Shown piece by piece: positions 1-5,739 of a DNA stretch of 7,496 nt. Position 1 is the stretch's first letter; the number at the start of each line of letters is the position of its first letter. Below the pieces are notes generated by a model that saw nothing but the letters and a program-made list of their open reading frames with translations, was not told where the DNA came from and did no database searches. The position numbers were made by a program, and so were the translations under genes. The stretch lies in assembly GCA_029239545.1 (NCBI GenBank), contig JARBUQ010000216.1, positions 1 to 7,496 of the forward strand, written 5' to 3'. This stretch comes from Paenibacillus sp. (lineage in GTDB: Bacteria > Bacillota > Bacilli > Paenibacillales > NBRC-103111).

Positions 1-25
1 CTAATACTGCTGGATAACTTTAACC

Positions 26-82
26 AAAAAAAGAAGAAGAACCGTTCTTCACGCATTCATTGCGCGAATACGGTTCTTTTTT
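26..82 (+). terminator. Intrinsic terminator of an upstream gene, possibly bidirectional
   Basis: An 8-bp stem, AAGAACCG at 37-44 with CGGTTCTT at 71-78, encloses a second small stem CGCA/TGCG (52-55 with 61-64). A run of six T follows at 77-82. This is the usual form of a rho-independent terminator read on the plus strand. A run of A at 26-32 on the left side would give a T-run on the minus strand, so it may also work in the other direction. The gene it ends lies left of the window; plus-strand stop codons at 2-4 and 15-17 could be the end of that gene but cannot be assigned. Confidence 0.8.
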
Positions 83-178
83 GTCAAACCTGAAGATTTT
101 ACAACATCCCCGTAATAAACTCCCTGTTGCCTGCGGTGCTATGTAAATATACTAAAAGGGAAGGAAGCGAGATACTAA
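83..178. other. Gene-free stretch between terminator and palindromic element
   Basis: No gene is supported here. The only promoter-like sign is an extended -10 form on the plus strand, TG-C-TATGTA at 137-145, with TATACT just after it at 148-153. No good -35 lies at 17 bases from either. This could drive the dioxygenase gene, in which case the 99-bp hairpin would lie in its 5' leader, but the signal is weak. Confidence 0.25.
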
Positions 179-277
179 GGAACTGTTACGAAATTACCGC
201 CCTGTTTGGCGAACCGCGTGCCAGAGTCGGCAAGCTCTTTCAGCCAAATGGTGGGGACTTTATTTCGTAACAGTTCC
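179..277. repeat. 99-bp palindromic element with 16-bp perfect terminal inverted repeats (MITE-like)
   Basis: GGAACTGTTACGAAAT at 179-194 is the exact reverse complement of 262-277. Inside it a further paired block is seen (TTTGGC 205-210 with GCCAAA 243-248, flanked by GC-rich partly paired bases), so the whole 99 bases can fold into one long imperfect hairpin. It contains no useful reading frame and no T-run, so it is not an ordinary terminator. Its form suits a miniature inverted-repeat transposable element or other interspersed palindromic repeat. No convincing long target duplication flanks it; only AA is present on both sides. It ends 26 bases before the dioxygenase start codon, so it lies in that gene's promoter or leader. 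Copy number in the genome is unknown from here. Confidence 0.65.
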
Positions 278-303
278 AAATATGCAGGATTAGGAGAGAT
301 CGT

Positions 304-1182
304 ATGAGACTGTCGTTAGAGCAAATCATTGAATTTCAAACCCATGGTGTCTTGATCGCAGAGGATGTATTGACGGACGCGGATCTGCAGCCATTAATTG
401 ATGAGCTTAGTGCTCTGATCGATGAGAGGGCAAAGAAGCTGCACAGCGAGGGCAAAATAACGGAGCTTCACGAGGATGAGCCCTTCGAGCGCAGATATGC
501 GCTGCTGTACCGCCAATGCAAGGAAATCGGGGAGAAGCTCGATATTATGGAATACCGGGGAGAGGCCATATTCAATTTCCTGAAAAATGACAATCTGCTC
601 GATGTTGCGGAATGTTTGCTTGGCAGTGAGCTCAGCTGTAACCCTATCCAGCATTTGCGCCACAAGCTGCCGACTCAGCCAGGGGTGCAGCATAACAGCT
701 ACAACGGTAATGTGCCTTGGCATCAGGATGTTGCAGTTACCCATACCGATTCCGATCCTTCCGAGATTATTACGTTCTGGCTGCCTCTTGTAGATGCCAC
801 CGTGGAAACGGGCTGCATGGAGATTTTGCCTGGCGAGTTCCGCAAAGGGTATTTGACTCATCTGGCCGAGGGCGGTACTACGATCGATCCGGCCCTGCTC
901 CCGGAGTGGGAGCCGATGAAAGCAGAATGCCGCAAGGGTGGAATAGTCATTATGAATAAGTACACCCCACATAGAAGCACGGACAATATTTCGGATCGAA
1001 TCCGTTGGTCGCTCGATCTGCGTTATCACAAAACAGGCGCCAATTCCGGGAGGGAATCCCAGCCTTCTTTTGCCGTAAGAACAAAAGATCCTAAGAACAC
1101 ACTGATTGATCATGCAGAGTGGAGCCGTCAGTGGGAGCACGCGCTGGCTAATCCGACAGTAAACAGGCATCATCGCGTGTAA
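304..1182 (+). CDS. PhyH-family Fe(II)/2-oxoglutarate-dependent dioxygenase
   Basis: The product is a 292-residue cytoplasmic protein of the phytanoyl-CoA dioxygenase (PhyH) superfamily, whose members hydroxylate small molecules using Fe(II), 2-oxoglutarate and oxygen. The iron-binding triad is visible: H140 and D142 in the segment VPWHQD, and the distal H223 in TPHRSTDN. R234, exactly 11 residues after H223, fits the Arg that binds the 2-oxoglutarate carboxylate. The jelly-roll core FWLPLVDAT..GCMEILPGE (158-178) lies between them, as is usual. Length is normal for the family, so the enzyme looks intact. The start is supported by AGGAGA at 292-297, six bases before ATG. The substrate cannot be read from sequence: it lacks obvious grounds for calling it ectoine hydroxylase, and real phytanoyl-CoA activity is unlikely in this setting. 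The AraC regulator that follows on the same strand suggests a small inducible metabolic unit. Confidence 0.9.
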   Translation: MRLSLEQIIEFQTHGVLIAEDVLTDADLQPLIDELSALIDERAKKLHSEGKITELHEDEPFERRYALLYRQCKEIGEKLDIMEYRGEAIFNFLKNDNLLDVAECLLGSELSCNPIQHLRHKLPTQPGVQHNSYNGNVPWHQDVAVTHTDSDPSEIITFWLPLVDATVETGCMEILPGEFRKGYLTHLAEGGTTIDPALLPEWEPMKAECRKGGIVIMNKYTPHRSTDNISDRIRWSLDLRYHKTGANSGRESQPSFAVRTKDPKNTLIDHAEWSRQWEHALANPTVNRHHRV

Positions 1183-1186
1183 CAGG

Positions 1187-1213
1187 ATTCTCTGCCGCCA
1201 TAAAGAGGAGAAT
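1187..1213 (+). promoter_or_regulatory. Small stem-loop covering the leader-ORF Shine-Dalgarno
   Basis: ATTCTC at 1187-1192 is complementary to GAGAAT at 1208-1213, just after the dioxygenase stop codon. The right arm includes part of the purine-rich AGAGGAG and the ATG at 1212. It is a modest 6-bp stem with a 15-base loop and could occur by chance. It is listed because it precedes a second, much stronger hairpin over the next ribosome binding site. Confidence 0.3.
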
Positions 1214-1241
1214 GCATCACTGGAATCGAATCCTTTCGTAG
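1212..1241 (+). CDS. Possible 9-residue leader peptide upstream of the AraC regulator
   Basis: ATG at 1212 opens a 9-codon frame (MHHWNRILS, stop TAG 1239-1241) between the dioxygenase and the regulator. The purine-rich AAAGAGGAG at 1202-1210 precedes it, but AGGAG ends only one base before the ATG, which is closer than normal and makes efficient translation doubtful. The frame spans exactly the left arm (1225-1238) of the hairpin that hides the araC ribosome binding site, and its stop codon falls right after that arm. This arrangement resembles translational attenuators, where a ribosome on the leader frees the downstream site. It is inference only; a frame this short can appear by chance. 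Confidence 0.25.
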   Translation: MHHWNRILS

Positions 1242-1266
1242 GCAGACATAAGCGAAAGGATTCGAT
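1225..1266 (+). promoter_or_regulatory. 14-bp perfect inverted repeat over the araC ribosome binding site
   Basis: ATCGAATCCTTTCG at 1225-1238 is the exact reverse complement of 1253-1266, with a 14-base loop; after one mismatch the pairing can go on outward (TGG 1221-1223 with CCG 1268-1270, one G-U pair). The right arm contains AAAGGA (1255-1260), the Shine-Dalgarno of the AraC regulator. In RNA this stem would block translation of the regulator. At the DNA level the same dyad could instead be an operator. There is no T-run, so termination is unlikely. Confidence 0.65.
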
Positions 1267-1271
1267 ACCGA

Positions 1272-2198
1272 ATGCTTCAGTTAAACATTAACTCGACCTT
1301 ATGTGGAATTGATCACGTTACTACGGACCTTGTGGCTGTGAGGAAGACAGGCGTCTCTACTCGTCATTCACATCCAGTCTTTCATTTGATGTACATCACG
1401 GAAGGCAAAGGGATTTTCTATGTGAACGACGAAGCGCTGGAAGCAGAGGCGGGGATGCTGTTCATTATTAATCCGAATGAGCCGCATCATTTCTTCTTCG
1501 ATCCTCAGACACCCGTGACGAATTATGAGTGTACATTTTTGTTCAGAGATATGGATGGCGAGCCGAAGCCTATCCATTTTTTTGATTTGCTGGAAGCGAA
1601 CCGGTCGCTGCGTCCTTCACCAGAGCTGTTTCGCACAAGAATGTATGTCCCAAGTCCGCTAAGACCTCTTTTGCTCGAAGGCTATCAGAGAATTTTGCAA
1701 GCCCGGAAGGACGGGACAACCAAGGAGTATTTGTCTGTCATAGTCCTTGATCTGATTTTGCGTGTAGAGGATATAACCGTTAGGATTAACGGCTTTGAAC
1801 AGAATGCAAACGTACGCACAGAAGATCATGCCGTTGCTACGGTCAAACAATATTTGAGAGCCCAGATAGGGGAGAAAATCTTGCTGCAGGAGCTGGCGGA
1901 CGTTGTTCATCTGACTCCGAATTATTTGTGTACCCTGTTCAAGGAGCATACGGGCACTACTCTGATGAATTATTTGAAGCAAATCCGGATGAGGGAAGCG
2001 GAGAAGCTGCTGACTTATACGGACCTGTCCATTTATCGGATAGCGGAGGATATAGGGTTCGAGGAGGCTTCTTATTTCACCAAGGTATTCCGCAAAACCT
2101 ATGGGGTATCACCGACAGAATTCCGCAACAACCTGTTCCAGCCTTCTGTACAAGCATCCCTGAATACATCCTTGCCCCCACATATTGACATTGGTTAG
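1272..2198 (+). CDS. AraC-family transcriptional regulator with N-terminal cupin domain
   Basis: This is a 308-residue DNA-binding protein. The N-terminal half (about residues 28-90, RHSHPVFHLMYITEGKG and the later PNEPHHF) is the cupin-like AraC ligand-binding domain. The C-terminal part (about 187-286) is the AraC/XylS DNA-binding domain with two helix-turn-helix units: residues about 203-226 (LLQELADVVHLTPNYLCTLF) and about 252-277 (LSIYRIAEDIGFEEASYFTK), ending in the family signature GVSPTEFR (278-285). The start is supported by AAAGGA at 1255-1260, 11 bases before ATG, rather far. That site lies inside the right arm of a strong hairpin, so expression may be controlled at translation. 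It follows the dioxygenase gene by 89 bases on the same strand and is the obvious candidate to control it. Its ligand is unknown. The last 22 residues after the AraC domain are not conserved in type, and their codons contain the -35 box of the tetR promoter. Confidence 0.92.
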   Translation: MLQLNINSTLCGIDHVTTDLVAVRKTGVSTRHSHPVFHLMYITEGKGIFYVNDEALEAEAGMLFIINPNEPHHFFFDPQTPVTNYECTFLFRDMDGEPKPIHFFDLLEANRSLRPSPELFRTRMYVPSPLRPLLLEGYQRILQARKDGTTKEYLSVIVLDLILRVEDITVRINGFEQNANVRTEDHAVATVKQYLRAQIGEKILLQELADVVHLTPNYLCTLFKEHTGTTLMNYLKQIRMREAEKLLTYTDLSIYRIAEDIGFEEASYFTKVFRKTYGVSPTEFRNNLFQPSVQASLNTSLPPHIDIG

Positions 2199-2213
2199 GG
2201 CGGGAGCTATAAT
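2185..2213 (+). promoter_or_regulatory. Consensus sigma-A promoter of the tetR gene
   Basis: TTGACA at 2185-2190 and TATAAT at 2208-2213 are both perfect matches to the sigma-A consensus, with the ideal 17-base spacing. The -35 box lies in the last codons of the AraC gene and the -10 just after its stop. Transcription would begin near 2220, directly in front of the 18-bp palindrome at 2225-2242. A promoter this strong in front of a repressor gene makes sense if the repressor holds it off by binding that palindrome. Confidence 0.88.
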
Positions 2214-2224
2214 TCATTCTTAGG

Positions 2225-2242
2225 TGTTAGTGGTCACTAACA
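2225..2242. promoter_or_regulatory. TetR-family operator 1 (autoregulatory site)
   Basis: TGTTAGTGGTCACTAACA has perfect 8-bp arms around a GT centre. It lies between the probable transcription start and the tetR Shine-Dalgarno (AAAGGG, 2248-2253). The same pattern recurs at 2872-2889 before the exporter. Palindromes of this size, paired in front of a repressor and its pump, are the usual binding sites of TetR-family dimers. Assignment to this repressor is inferred from position and repetition. Confidence 0.85.
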
Positions 2243-2260
2243 TTCGGAAAGGGTTAGAAG

Positions 2261-2854
2261 ATGGAGATATGTGACAATACAAGCAACAAAGATAAGATGT
2301 TAATCGAGGTTATCAACTTGATGGCCGAGAAAGGTTACAAAGGGGTATCGACGAAAGAGATTGCAGCAGCGGCTGGTGTCAGTGAGATGACATTGTTCCG
2401 GCATTTCGGAAGTAAGCAGAATTTGCTTGAGGAAGCGGTGGATCGGTTCTATTATTCCGGTGAGATGGAGAAGCTGTTCAAGGATAAGCTGGTTTGGGAT
2501 TTGCGCATGGATCTGGAGCTTATTAGCCGGACCTACCATGAGATCATGAACCGCAATCGCAAATTAATCCAGATCATCCAGAAGGATGGAGTAGATTTGC
2601 CTGGATTGAAGGAGAGGGTGCACAAGCATCCCCAGCAATTGCAGAAAAGATTAACCGAGTATTTCACGACTATGCAGAGTAGGGGCAAGATTATCAAGGA
2701 AGCGAATCTGGAGGCGCAAGCAATTGCTTTCATGTGGCTCAATTTCGGGGCATTCATGAGCAAGCTGCCCACTGATACATTTACCGCAAGCCAAACTCTA
2801 CAACAGATCATCAGTGCGAATATCGAGTTGTTAGCTAGGGGAATGACACCCTAG
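2261..2854 (+). CDS. TetR-family transcriptional repressor
   Basis: The 197-residue product has the TetR N-terminal DNA-binding domain. Helix-turn-helix residues are about 28-51 (STKEIAAAAGVSEMTLFRHF), preceded by the helix MLIEVINLMAEKGY (13-26), followed by SKQNLLEEAVDRF. The rest (about 65-197) is an all-helical ligand-binding and dimer region without a recognisable specific match. Length is normal. ATG at 2261 is preceded by AAAGGG (2248-2253) at seven bases. Transcription is expected from the consensus promoter at 2185-2213, with self-repression through the palindrome at 2225-2242. The next gene is an MFS exporter with a matching palindrome, so this is probably its local repressor, released by a toxic or signalling compound. 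The stop codon is inside the gene's own terminator stem. Confidence 0.93.
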   Translation: MEICDNTSNKDKMLIEVINLMAEKGYKGVSTKEIAAAAGVSEMTLFRHFGSKQNLLEEAVDRFYYSGEMEKLFKDKLVWDLRMDLELISRTYHEIMNRNRKLIQIIQKDGVDLPGLKERVHKHPQQLQKRLTEYFTTMQSRGKIIKEANLEAQAIAFMWLNFGAFMSKLPTDTFTASQTLQQIISANIELLARGMTP

Positions 2855-2861
2855 TTTTTTT
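2833..2861 (+). terminator. Intrinsic terminator overlapping the tetR stop codon
   Basis: CTAGGG (2835-2840) pairs with CCCTAG (2849-2854) around an 8-base loop, and seven T follow at 2855-2861. The stop codon TAG (2852-2854) is part of the right arm, so the last seven codons of tetR form the hairpin. It separates tetR from the exporter transcript, which then needs its own promoter. Confidence 0.85.
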
Positions 2862-2887
2862 GATAGCTGAATGTTAGTGAATACTAA
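2860..2887 (+). promoter_or_regulatory. Tentative promoter of the MFS exporter gene
   Basis: Because a terminator ends the tetR transcript, a promoter is expected between 2855 and 2895. The best fit is TTGATA (2860-2865) as -35 and TACTAA (2882-2887) as -10 with 16 bases between. The -10 matches only half of the consensus. It would lie inside the second operator, so a bound repressor would block it directly. It is much weaker than the tetR promoter. Confidence 0.35.
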
Positions 2888-2889
2888 CA
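2872..2889. promoter_or_regulatory. TetR-family operator 2 (exporter control site)
   Basis: TGTTAGTGAATACTAACA has the same length and outer 7-bp arms as the palindrome at 2225-2242 (shared form TGTTAGT-N4-ACTAACA). It lies just before the exporter Shine-Dalgarno. Two copies of one 18-bp palindrome flanking the repressor gene strongly suggest that the TetR protein controls both genes. Confidence 0.85.
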
Positions 2890-2899
2890 AATCTAAAGC

Positions 2900-2905
2900 G
2901 AGGTG
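2900..2905 (+). promoter_or_regulatory. Ribosome binding site deciding the MFS start
   Basis: GAGGTG lies six bases before ATG 2912. It contains the in-frame GTG at 2903, which has no comparable site of its own at a proper distance, so the ATG is preferred. Confidence 0.75.
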
Positions 2906-2911
2906 CTAAAG

Positions 2912-4330
2912 ATGAGTGTCCAAGATATAAACGGGTTATCCAAAGGCGGAACAGGCACGGGCAATGAGGAGAAACTGGTGAAGCTGCTCTGTTTCATCCT
3001 GCTCTTCTCGGTTATGAATGTAACCATGTTTAATATTGCCCTGCCGGACATCGCCAAGCACTTCGACTTAATGCCTTCAACTGCGAGCTGGGTCGTAACC
3101 GGATACTCTATCGTATATGCGATAGGTTCTCTTACGTATGGCAAGCTGTCGGATATGTATCCTATGAGAACGCTGCTGACAGTCGGCTTATTGTTGTTTG
3201 CCGCCGGTTCCATCATCGGCTTCATGTCGAATAACTTTCCCCTGCTTATTGCGGCAAGACTTATTCAATCAGCAGGCGCATCCTCTATCCCGGCGCTTGT
3301 CATGCTTATTCCGATCCGCATGTTTCCCGCTCAGCAGCGGGGACGAGTGATTGGCGTGCTTGCTGCGGCGATTTCCTTCGCCGCTGGAGTTGGTCCAATT
3401 GTTGGAGGATTTGTCTCAGGAACCTTACACTGGCGATTCCTGTTTCTCATCTCGATCGGCACCTTGGTTACTTTGCCCTTTCTGAGGAGATGGCTGCCTG
3501 ATGAGGAGGTTCGGCCAGGTACCTTCGACTTGCCAGGTGCATTGCTGCTTGCCAGCGCGGTCTCTTCGCTGATGCTGAGCATCACCAAGTGGAACGGGTG
3601 GATTCTGTTAGTCAGTGCTGTATTTCTAGCCTTATTTATCCTAAGAATCAGGATGGCCAAGCAGCCCTTCATACAGCCCTCCTTGTTGCGTAATGCCAAT
3701 TACAGGGTTGCCCTGCTCAGCGGGTTTCTAGCCTTCGGGGCTTCGTTCGCTATTATGTTCATTACCCCTATGATGCTTAGCCATGTGAATCTTATGCATA
3801 CAACCTCTATTGGCTTGATCATGTTCCCAGGTGCTATGAGTGCTGCTTTATTGGGGCGTTATGGTGGTAAAATGGCGGATCAGAGAGGCAGCTTGTTTAT
3901 GGTTTTTTGCGGACTTTGCCTAATGCTGCTAGGACAACTCACGTTGTCCTCATTCAGTGGATATGCGGTCTGGATTATTGCGGTCTGTCTTATTTTTGGT
4001 TATATCGGCATGTCATTCCTGCAATCTTCCATGACCAAGCTAGTCTCAACATTGCTTCCCGCAGGCCAGACAGGGGTGGGCATGGGGGTTTTTACCTTGA
4101 CGAATTTCATGGCAGGAGCAGTAACCGGAGCTATAGTTAGCAAAATCATCGACCAGTCCGGAGGCAGCTTCTCGCTGAATCCATTGGTAACCCAAGCCGG
4201 AGCATCGATCTATAGCAATGTGTTCCTGGGACTGTTCTTGATTACAGGGTTGAACATGGCTATCGTGTATCTGGTATTTGGCAGAAGAAGCAAACGGGAA
4301 ACAAGCCAAACGAAGGTTACCTCGGTATAA
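2912..4330 (+). CDS. MFS multidrug-type exporter, DHA2 (14-helix), Tet(L)-like
   Basis: A 472-residue inner-membrane transporter of the major facilitator superfamily that would export a compound using the proton gradient. Signature motifs are clear: D46 in the first helix (ALPDIA), motif A at 77-86 (GKLSDMYPMR), R116 in the helix-4 region (AARLIQSAGA), and the antiporter motif C at 158-166 (AGVGPIVGG). A second motif-A-like loop is at 319-326 (GKMADQRG). The pattern SLTYGKLSD, IPALVMLIPIR and GVGP..GG is close to the Tet(K)/Tet(L) branch of the DHA2 group, and the length suits 14 helices. The substrate cannot be given; this is not grounds to call it a tetracycline pump. An earlier in-frame GTG (2903) is rejected as start: GAGGTG at 2900-2905 is the ribosome binding site for ATG 2912. 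It follows a TetR gene and a matching operator, so it is probably inducible. It converges on the sensor kinase with 17 bases between. Confidence 0.9.
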   Translation: MSVQDINGLSKGGTGTGNEEKLVKLLCFILLFSVMNVTMFNIALPDIAKHFDLMPSTASWVVTGYSIVYAIGSLTYGKLSDMYPMRTLLTVGLLLFAAGSIIGFMSNNFPLLIAARLIQSAGASSIPALVMLIPIRMFPAQQRGRVIGVLAAAISFAAGVGPIVGGFVSGTLHWRFLFLISIGTLVTLPFLRRWLPDEEVRPGTFDLPGALLLASAVSSLMLSITKWNGWILLVSAVFLALFILRIRMAKQPFIQPSLLRNANYRVALLSGFLAFGASFAIMFITPMMLSHVNLMHTTSIGLIMFPGAMSAALLGRYGGKMADQRGSLFMVFCGLCLMLLGQLTLSSFSGYAVWIIAVCLIFGYIGMSFLQSSMTKLVSTLLPAGQTGVGMGVFTLTNFMAGAVTGAIVSKIIDQSGGSFSLNPLVTQAGASIYSNVFLGLFLITGLNMAIVYLVFGRRSKRETSQTKVTSV

Positions 4331-4347
4331 GAGTACGGGCATATGGA

Positions 4348-5739
4348 TCAGGCTGTTATAGGCAAAATAACGGTGAATGTAGTGCCGCTTCCTAGCTGGC
4401 TGTCTACGTGAATCATGCCTGAGTGAGCAAGCACGTATTCTCTGGCGATAGCAAGTCCCAGTCCCATGCCGCCGCTATTGCGATTCCTTGCCTGATCGGT
4501 TCGATAGAACCGGTTGAACAGGTTAGGCAGATGCTCGGCTGGGATGCCGGCTCCATTGTCCGCGATTGATATATGCAAACTCCCTGTAATATCGCTATTC
4601 TTGGCAGAATGCTTAGTACTGTTAATGTTTGTTCTTTTCTCAAGGCAGACCTTAACCGCTCCTCCGTTAGGGGTATAGCGAATAGCATTGACCAGCAAAT
4701 TGAAAAACACTTGTGTAATTCGATTGGAATCCACATACAGGACAGTCATGTCGGTATGGCATTCCAAGGTGAGCTTGATGGCTTTGTGCTCGGCGTCAGG
4801 TTGAATGCGTTCGACTATTCTTCGCAACAAAGCTAGCATGTCCGTGGAGCTGCGATCAAGAGGGAGCTGTTGGGCTTCGGCCAGCGACAATTGCTGTAGA
4901 TCGTCGACAAGTCGGGTCAGCCGGATCAGCTCATCCTGCAGAGGGAGCAGCTGCTCGGGATCGATCGGCTCTGCATGCTGCTGAGCGAGCTCGAGCTTCC
5001 CCTGGATGATCGTAAGCGGGGTCCGCAGCTCATGGGCTACATCAGCAGAAAGATTTTTCCTGAGCTCCTCGGAATGCTCCAACTGCTTGGACATCCGGTT
5101 AACAGCCATCGCTACTTTTCCGTATTCATCCTTCGTAACAATGGGAGCCTGAATGCCGAACTCTCCTTTTCCCAGCCGATCAATAACTGGCAGCAGGGAC
5201 CTCAGAGGCGCCGTTAACCGTCTGGCCAGCAAGTAGACTATCAGAAGAGAGACCAGAGTGAATAGGATCATCCCGATTATTAATAAGACTCTTGTGGAGT
5301 CGAGAATTCCTATACGCAGCTTGGACATGTAATCAACACCGGAGTCGTAGTAATAAAGAGTAGCGACTTTGTTGCTGTCGATGCTTATGCTGGACTGGAT
5401 CCCAAAACGTTTGATCATGCGTGGATCCGCTTCGCCTGTCGAATACAGGACGCTATGGGCTGGATCTTGCGCCACCAAGAGGATGCTGCCTTCGTTATTG
5501 CGAGTTGAAACGACCCGTTTATCGTCGTCCAGATCGTGGACTCCCTCCCAGGAATGGTTATGCTGCGAATAATAATCTGTCAAAAGGTCTGACAGCTGTT
5601 TTACTTCCTCCTTTCTGGTTGATTCCACCATAATCATAAGAATATCTTGCTGCACGATCTGTGTTATGAAGGCGAACAGAAGCCCCATGCCCACTATAAA
5701 TGATGCCATTGTAATAAAAAGCTTGCGCCGGACACTCAT
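4348..5739 (-). CDS. Sensor histidine kinase, HAMP-containing, of a two-component system
   Basis: A 463-residue membrane kinase that would phosphorylate the response regulator encoded just upstream. Order of domains: helix 1 about residues 9-29; an extracytoplasmic sensor region about 30-148 with no recognised fold; helix 2 about 150-172; HAMP about 173-225; dimerisation and phosphoacceptor helix with H236 in VAHELRTPLT; ATPase domain with N-box asparagine N351 (NLLVNAIRYTPNGG), G1 box D394-G398 (DNGAG) and G2 box GGMGLGLA (423-430). All key residues are present. A polar stretch (about 369-386, N/S/T/K-rich) between the N-box and G1 box is looser than usual. Its ATG overlaps the regulator's stop codon (ATGA), with a weak GGTGAT site five bases ahead, so translation is probably coupled. 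The architecture resembles BaeS/ArlS-type kinases, but no specific name is justified and the signal is unknown. Confidence 0.93.
   Translation of the reverse strand: MSVRRKLFITMASFIVGMGLLFAFITQIVQQDILMIMVESTRKEEVKQLSDLLTDYYSQHNHSWEGVHDLDDDKRVVSTRNNEGSILLVAQDPAHSVLYSTGEADPRMIKRFGIQSSISIDSNKVATLYYYDSGVDYMSKLRIGILDSTRVLLIIGMILFTLVSLLIVYLLARRLTAPLRSLLPVIDRLGKGEFGIQAPIVTKDEYGKVAMAVNRMSKQLEHSEELRKNLSADVAHELRTPLTIIQGKLELAQQHAEPIDPEQLLPLQDELIRLTRLVDDLQQLSLAEAQQLPLDRSSTDMLALLRRIVERIQPDAEHKAIKLTLECHTDMTVLYVDSNRITQVFFNLLVNAIRYTPNGGAVKVCLEKRTNINSTKHSAKNSDITGSLHISIADNGAGIPAEHLPNLFNRFYRTDQARNRNSGGMGLGLAIAREYVLAHSGMIHVDSQLGSGTTFTVILPITA

Noticed and set aside
1..17. C-terminal end of an upstream gene
   Set aside because: Stops at 2-4 and 15-17 are possible ends before the terminator, but the piece is too short to choose a frame or product.
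394..1173. Long minus-strand open frame of 259 codons opposite the dioxygenase
   Set aside because: It lies fully antisense to a gene with clear catalytic motifs, has no recognisable domain and no convincing ribosome binding site.
2903..2911. GTG 2903 as start of the MFS exporter
   Set aside because: The GTG is part of the GAGGTG ribosome binding site that is correctly spaced for ATG 2912.
2912..4330. Naming the exporter a tetracycline resistance gene
   Set aside because: Motifs are Tet(L)-like, but the same pattern is shared by many DHA2 pumps with other or unknown substrates.
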